A DNA stretch of 64,000 bases from Mesorhabditis belari (lineage: Eukaryota; Nematoda; Chromadorea; Rhabditida; Rhabditidae): the NCBI GenBank assembly GCA_958450365.1, contig CAUEEP010000731.1:2914501-2978500 (forward strand), given 5' to 3'. The first letter of the stretch is position 1. Every line of letters begins with the position of its first letter. The notes beneath the pieces were generated by a model that saw only the letters and a program-made list of their open reading frames with translations, was not told the DNA's origin and ran no database searches. The position numbers and the translations under genes are program-made. Of the stretch, positions 57,077-64,000 are shown piece after piece.

Positions 57077-58768
57077 GCTTAGTGCGTAGGCTAGCGGCTA
57101 GCGCCTAGCACTAAGTCTATTTGGGTTTGGGCTTAGGCTTAGCCCAAAAGCTATTGTAATCTAAGTGACAGTAGCTTTTTGGATCCGAATTAATTGTAAG
57201 AACGTCGGTAAAGATTGGGTGACGATCATCAACTACTTTTTGATTTTCATCCAAAAGCAGTCACGAAAAATGGATACTTGCTGCTTATTCAAAGCTTCAA
57301 ACACACCCATTTTCTGACCTTTCTGACACATAAGGAGAATACCTTGAGCCTTTGCAAATCCTGTCAAAAACCTCGAAGACTAACTCCAAGAATCTCTTCC
57401 AAAGAGATTCCAAACTCTACACATGACAATGCCGGTCATCATTACTTCAACTTTGCCAGTTCTCCAAAACATGAGCTTCATTTATTACCAACCTTGCCTA
57501 AGTATAGCTTCACCAGCTTACCATGAGCAATCACACCTAAAAACCTCTGCTCTTCGTGACTCAATCTAAGCCAAAATCCAAGCCGATAGCTATAACAAAT
57601 ACAGCTGTCAGATGCCATCTCATCATCTCAGCTCAGTTCACTGCCAAAAATCCCAGATCTCCACCAAGAATCTCTCTAGAAAAGAAAAAGCATGACTCAG
57701 TCCGATTTCTGTGTTCAACTCCTTTTCCATTCTCTGTCCAGGGGTGGGGGACCACTTCCGGGCGTTTCCCCTTATTCTTTAACCAGGGTCCACTGTGGGC
57801 ACCTGAGGCACCCAGCAACAATGAGAAAGGAAAAAGGAAAGAAAAAGGAAAGGGAAAATCGCCCCAAACAGCAGCAAATTCTTGCTTTCTTCTCCTTTTT
57901 TTTGGTGAAAAATGGGTGGATCGAAAATCTCTTCGATGCAAACAAAATTGCGGGGGTGCGGCCGGGAAAAATGGGGATTAGACTGGCCATTCATTTAAAA
58001 AGATCAATTTGACCATGTAAACAATGAGATTCGAATAACTGCTTTTGATTTTTCTCATTTCGAATTTGGTTTTTGAGTTGAATAGTTGAGTTTTGCGTTG
58101 GCAAAAACGCTAAATTTCAGGCTTGGCTTGGCTTGGTCAGCCTTCGCTTTTTGCTTTTTGCTTTTTGCTAACCCTGATTAGATTCTTAAGAAGCTTGAAG
58201 CTTTTTCGAAGAGTTTTTAGACATATCTCAAGTATTTTGGCTAAACGACTAACTGAGTCTTATCTGATCTAATAGATTTCGGTCGCGATTCTTGTCACTT
58301 TGCATTATGTAAAACGAATTGTGACTTTTTCGATAGGTTCATCCAATGAAACCCCGGTCATTTCCCATTCACTACAATCCTCACAAACACGGGAGATCAA
58401 TAGTCTTCAGCGCTAACTTTCAGAAAAAAAAACACGAGGAAAGGAGGCCATATTAGAAATTCAAGAGGGGAAAAAGGGAAAAGAAAAAGAAAAACGAGTC
58501 GAAAAAAGGTTTCAGATGGGTGAATTCTTAGAAATAAGTCCCGCCTCGTTTTCTCTTTTCAATTTTTGTCTGATCTGAATCAAAAAGAGATATGTTTCGC
58601 AAGCTGTAATCTTCCGATTGTTTACTGAGAATTGGGGATTATTTTTGTTATTTTTGAAATCTTGAATGATTTTTTTTGGTCAATATGAATTAGTCAATAT
58701 TTAGTTCTTGATTCTTCGAAATGAGATAAATTTCATTTTTCTTGTAACTTGTAAGGAGTCTTTTGAAT

Positions 58769-59101
58769 GAGTAGTCAACGTTTAAAGGTTCATAACTTTA
58801 TTTAGTGGTAATATTATTCATAACTTTTTATATTGTTTTAAAGAGGAAACGTGAGACACGAGAATGATATAAAAGATCGAGTTTACTCGAATCATTTGAT
58901 TCCATGAAAACAAGAGACAAGCAGCCGATCTTTTTTTTTGATCAATTTGGCTTTGTTTTTCACAAGACTAAATAGTCCAATTAAACACTATTTGGTCTCA
59001 TTCTCAAGTCTGACGTTTCCTCTTTAAAACAATATAAAAAGTTAAGAATAATATTATCTCTAAAAAAAAGTTATGAACCTTTAAACCTTGACTACTCATT
59101 A
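58769..59101. mobile_element. Foldback MITE, arms about 110 bp
   Basis: Ends AATGAGTAGTCAACGTTTAA and its complement. Both arms contain TTATATTGTTTTAAAGAGGA and GGTTCATAACTTT or complements. The centre has GAGTTTACTCGAATC and CTAAATAGTCCAATT. Confidence 0.85.
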
Positions 59102-59700
59102 AAAAACAGCCTTTAATTTATAAAAGTCTTAACTTTTGACTAAGTTTTCTTTGAATTTCTTTGAATTTTTAATCTAATTAGATTTTTAAATCAAACTAAT
59201 CAAAGGATTTTCGTTTTTTTTTTGTTGAAAAATGGAATTAACTACCGCACTTCTAGATCTAGATAAATATTGCACTAAATATCTTTATTATATAAATAAA
59301 TAGATATAAGATTCTCTTAGGCAGGCACAATATCGTAATGATTCCAATAAAAGTCCTATCCCGTCTATTTTTCAATCCAAAATTCTATTTCGTGCCCCAA
59401 ATTGTCAAAAACTTAAAGATGGATGTTTATGAATTTTTTTTTCTTCTTTCAACGTAACTTTTTAGCTAGATCTAGCTATATTATTATATTTATAGCTATA
59501 TTATTTAAAGCATATTATAGTTCTTAAAAAGTTCAAAAATTTAAATTTTGTTGATCCAAATCAAAAGTTAACAAAAAAAAATGGAAAAATTTTCTTTATA
59601 AGTTTAGGGTAAATGTAATGTAGAGTGTAAAAATTATTAAAATATTGATGTTTCCATTTATCCATTTATCGTTTAATTACTTAAATTTCATTTTCTAGAA

Positions 59701-62700
59701 ATGACCGAACTCGACTCTAGCCTTGGACAATTGAATTGGCTATTGGCAAAAAATAATTCAACGGTAAAGTTGCAAAAAAAAAAAAAAAAAAAAGAATTTT
59801 ACAACCATTTTACAATCAAAAATTCTAGACGGATGTCTCAAAACAAAAATTGAAAATCGAAAAGAACCCGGGACCTGACGATAAACCGAATTGCAGCTAT
59901 TCACAGTTGATCAAAATGGCGATCATGGTTTGTTTACGAAAAATCATGGTGTACTTTGTGCTTAAAATTTGTAAACGCACACTTTCTGACGCCATGCAAT
60001 CCATTTTTCACACGGTACCAAAGAAAAATGCTAAAAAACGAAGAATTTGCATCTGTCAGAAGGTGTGCGTTTAGCAGAGCACCTCGTAAAAACACGATAC
60101 TTCTGGCACACCGATGAGAATCGGTAAGCTGGAATTAAAGAGCCAAAAGGATCAAGTTTTTACGAATTTTGCTAAAAATTCGATTCAAAGGCGGGTTTCA
60201 TTCAGTTTTGATATAAACTCGATGTGCTCGAGGAAAGCGGAAATTTTTGAGCAGACAAGCAAAGCTATTAGACTTACACTATAGTCGAAAAAAGCTCTTC
60301 AATAGTAAATCATCTAGAGTAAATTTGGAAAAAAAAAACCAATCCTTCATCTGATTCAATCCAATCCTTTCCAGGACTCACCCGAGCAAAAGATCACCCT
60401 AAGCGGTATTTATCAATACATCGCGAATCGTTTCCCCTACTATCGCGAGAATAAGAATCCCTGTTGGAAGGTAAATGAACGAAAAACAAATAGAAAAACA
60501 AATTAAACAAGTAAACCAATTTCAGAACTCAGTCCGCCACAATTTGAGCTTAAACAAGCAATTCGTGAAAATCGACAGAACCGAACATGACACAGGGAAA
60601 GGATCGTACTGGACATTTGTCGAAGCAGAGGATACGAAAATTCGGGTAAGCTGAATGATTTGATTGAAAACTTTGATCTAACAAGTTATAGTTCAAAAAC
60701 AGTGACGGACAATCGCCGAAGGTGAATCCGGCAGTGAAAAGGATGTTCATGGAAAGAGATGGGAGCAGGGATAGTCAGAATACTGAAGTACGGTGACCTA
60801 CAGTAACCAGACACTTTCTGCATTTCAGCAAACAACTTTGGTTTCTAAAGGGTGAAATCCCTTTCAGAATCATGTTTTAGCAAATCAAAGCTGCTTGCTG
60901 AAGATTCCTAGACATTTGTTCCCCATTTTCATTGTTTTCTCAAAAGTGAACCCGGTGACAGTTGTCCAAGGTCCAAGGACAGTTTGTTTAACACACTGGG
61001 GACCGCGTGGGCCACTGGCCACAAGAAAACTCATCTAGAACCGTGTGAGCCACTGACTTTTTTCTCGGGAGTGGCTGAACCAAAAGTTCTAAAAATTTCT
61101 GAGGATATGCAACTTTTTTTTTCTACCAGAATCTAATTTTAGTTTTTCAAAATCCGACTCAAAGTTCTTTTTGAGCCTGCTTAAGTACTCAACTTTTTGA
61201 CGGGCTCAGTGGCGGCCTAGGTGAGCTTAAACTTAAAAACTGGAGCCGGATTTGGATTTTTCATCCCAGAAAAGCCCCAGGGTACAAACTTTTTAAGTCA
61301 CTAGTTTTATTGGCTGACTGAAAGTTGCCTAGCTACCAGAACCAAGAATTACTCTTTGTTAATTGTCATGTCATGCAACATGTCAATAATAGTTTAACAA
61401 AATTAAATCCTCCTTACTTAAGGAAGAGGACGTGCAATTCATCGGCGAACATCAACCAAACATCAATCCAGCCCCGACAACCTATTCCAATTTCTATCCA
61501 CAACCGTACGAGTTCTCCCCGTATTTCCCCACGCAAAGTGTGCCCGAAGTGAGCGTGCAATCGAGCGATGCGATGATGGGTAAGTAAACCGAAAAGCTTA
61601 AAGCTTAAAGCTGAAAACTATTCAGTGGACGAAAGTGAAGACGATTTGAGCGGGTTAAATCTCTTCGAAACGCACGATTTGAGCGCTTCCTTTAAAGCTG
61701 TTTATGATCAGATTTTTCAAAATCGACGACCAAGCAATACAAGGGAAAAGGTGGGGTTAAAAAAATATAGAAAGGACTAAGGTTAAAGATACTGTAGAGT
61801 CAAATTTGTCTCTCTACAGTATCTCGGAATACAGTAGCCGTGGATGGCTGTATTTCTTTAAACTCGAGATACCTATTTATCTTGACGCCTGAATATTTTA
61901 CTATACTGTAATGAGAACTGGTTATCGGAGCTCTACAGCCCTTTCTATACTTTGCCCAGAACCCAATTAGATGCATTTCCTGAGAACAAAGTAGTTGAAC
62001 AATTGATGATTTCTAAATCTAATCTACAGCAGTGATATCTAGGAGGCACAAATCGATTGGCTTAAAATCTCGCTCGAGACCGTGGGAATGAACTATCGAG
62101 ATGAGGAAGAGATGAGAAATATCGACACACGACGTTTCATTAGTGAGTGAAATGGGAAAAGAGAGGGCTGTCTACAGTATCCATTTCGTAAAGCAGCTAG
62201 TTACAGAACTATTTAGGTTTGGTCTCGAGCGGAATGCTTTCATCGGAAGAAGACGGACCCCAACAAACCTTTCATAGATCGAATTGTGAGTGAATGACTG
62301 GGATAAATTAAAGAGTTTCAAACTTGGCAAAAATGTATATGTTACGTTCGATTTGAAAGGTATTCTTAATCGGACATCTGATTAAGAATTTAATAAATCA
62401 ATTGTGTAAAAATGTGAAATGCTCAATGCAAATCCGCTTGAATGTTAGTTTTGATAGTTAACGCAAAGAATAATTTAACCTAATTGCAAATTGATTTACG
62501 GAAAACCTCGACTTTCGCAGTCACAGGAGAGTGTAAAACGCGCAAACGCTGATATTGAGGTTTTTTTTACATTTTTGTTAACTGGTTGCAAGTTTTTACT
62601 GTTTTCTTAATTTTAAGATCAGGATATCTTTAGCACCTATCAAGGGGAAAACAACACTACGGCATGCGCCGTTCGCTTGCCGATCATTCAATATAACACC

Positions 62701-63045
62701 AATAAAGAAAACTCTAGTACATGCCTGAAAGAAAATTAAATTAACATTATTTCACATTTTTACACAATTGATTCGAGAAATTCCTAATCGAACGTCCGAT
62801 TTGAGTAAATTGTTAGTCGGACGTAACATATACTAAAGTCAAAATGGCCCAACTTAACGCGAAAGGCACAAAAAACCTTTTAGGTCAAATAATCGGCGGG
62901 AAAGGCACAACGCTCGGTCAACTGAATAGTCATATCAACATGGTTGGTTACCAAAAATTTGAATACGAATTGAGAATTTGTAAAGTTTTATTTTCAGGAC
63001 GACGAAATCGAGGACGATTTCGACTGGAACACCCTGATAAACTGA
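59701..63045 (+). CDS. Forkhead (FOX) transcription factor
   Basis: Eleven exons keep phase: 59701-59763, 59829-59927, 60375-60470, 60526-60645, 60692-60787, 61423-61579, 61626-61750, 62043-62142, 62217-62285, 62839-62942 and 62998-63045, giving 358 residues. The forkhead domain spans about residues 40-126: [15 protein letters not shown], then [15 protein letters not shown], the recognition helix [16 protein letters not shown] and GKGSYWTFV. It binds DNA in the nucleus. The rest is acidic and Tyr/Pro-rich and ends [10 protein letters not shown]. The final GKGSYWT pattern recalls FoxJ2/3-like domains, but I cannot name the nematode paralogue. The start ATG follows TTTTCTAG by two bases, a likely trans-splice site. 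Exon 10 is the weakest call (acceptor ACTAAAG); without it the gene could end at a TGA near 62296. Confidence 0.85.
59945..60110. repeat. Hairpin repeat of the GTGCACCAGAAAGAGTG family, forkhead-gene intron 2
   Basis: TACTTTGTGCTTAAAATTTG and AAACGCACACTTTCTGACG face ATCTGTCAGAAGGTGTGCG, ending GAGCACC. Confidence 0.7.
62335..62833. mobile_element. MITE of about 500 bp in forkhead-gene intron 9
   Basis: Ends TATGTTACGT and ACGTAACATA. Inverted arms of about 85 bases share TCAATTGTGTAAAAATGTGA. The centre is unique sequence. It ends five bases before the proposed acceptor of exon 10. Confidence 0.85.
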
Positions 63046-63146
63046 TAACAAGAAAACGTTCAACAAAAGATAACAAGAGATAAAAATTCAACAAAGTGGC
63101 TAGATAACAAGCACTAAAAATTTTAAAAGGCATAAACTTAACAACT

Positions 63147-63996
<850 letters not shown>

Positions 63997-64000
63997 CTAA

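Larger units (their letters stand above)
56186..59700. other. Intergenic, no gene found
   Basis: Holds a telomere-type repeat (56965-57076), a foldback element (58769-59101), poly-purine tracts near 57820-57860 and 58460-58510, and AT-rich unique sequence. A 141-codon ORF at 57556-57981 is low-complexity and has no splice partners or homology that I can see. Confidence 0.5.

Noticed and set aside
57556..57981. 141-codon ORF, longest in the 56-59 kb spacer
   Set aside because: Low complexity, overlapping ORFs on both strands, no splice-linked partners and no recognisable motif.
62521..62560. Possible forkhead exon reading [13 protein letters not shown]
   Set aside because: It lies inside the MITE at 62335-62833 and its phase does not fit the exon ending at 62285.
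62286..63045. Direct splice from 62285 to 62998 in the forkhead gene
   Set aside because: The joined codon would be TGA, so an intermediate exon (62839-62942) or an earlier stop is needed.

Overview
The window is nuclear DNA from a nematode. It is AT-rich. Genes are split into many short exons whose introns start GT and end TTTCAG or TTTTAG. Two introns or intergenic stretches carry runs of the nematode telomere unit TTAGGC. Several start codons sit just after an acceptor-like TTT(C/T)AG, as expected for spliced-leader trans-splicing. Intron density is far above what I know for Caenorhabditis (one gene has 40 exons), so the source is probably another free-living or entomophilic rhabditid or tylenchid. 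The species cannot be told from the sequence.

Layout: 1-599 (+) is the last three exons of an unrecognised membrane-like gene. 2048-3910 (+) is a five-finger Snail/Scratch-type zinc-finger factor, with a possible 5' exon at 1371-1557. 5386-7236 (+) encodes the ciliary protein CFAP20/BUG22, preceded by a near-perfect X-box. 8372-11570 (-) is an SLC10-like (sodium/bile-acid family) transporter with a signal peptide and ectodomain. 11.70-12.71 kb is a broken Tc1/mariner element with two MITEs nested inside. 12.7-17.6 kb holds only repeats. 17673-31608 (+) is the complete cobalamin-dependent methionine synthase (1250 residues in 40 exons). 32127-32510 (-) is a short Arg/Ser-rich protein whose 3' end is duplicated. 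32.6-37.0 kb is repeat-rich intergenic DNA. 37046-39364 (+) is a TLC-domain protein of the TLCD1/2 (FLD-1) type. 40462-43500 (-) is a four-helix membrane protein with PY motifs, 5' end not found. 44.5-45.3 kb has three tRNA-like loci. 48.9-50.6 kb holds decayed non-LTR retrotransposon pieces and an inverted copy of part of the next gene. 51848-54017 (+) encodes a secreted Gly-rich protein. 54238-55845 (-) is a C18orf32/UPF0729 homologue. 59701-63045 (+) is a forkhead factor. 63147-63996 (-) is the C-terminal part of an NSUN5 rRNA methyltransferase.

The genes are not an operon and do not form one pathway. They are unrelated housekeeping, regulatory and membrane genes on both strands. One thematic link is possible: CFAP20 is ciliary and has an X-box, and forkhead factors can work with RFX in ciliated cells, but this is inference.

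The most unusual signal is a repeated rearrangement signature. In three places a piece of nearby gene sequence (metr-1 exon 32/intron 32; metr-1 intron 24; the last exons of the 52-54 kb gene) has been copied to a new site and is bracketed by roughly 100-210 bp direct duplications of the target. Many hairpin/MITE families, tandem arrays that copy splice sites or half-exons, and foldback elements add to the picture of a locus shaped by templated repair and small DNA transposons.
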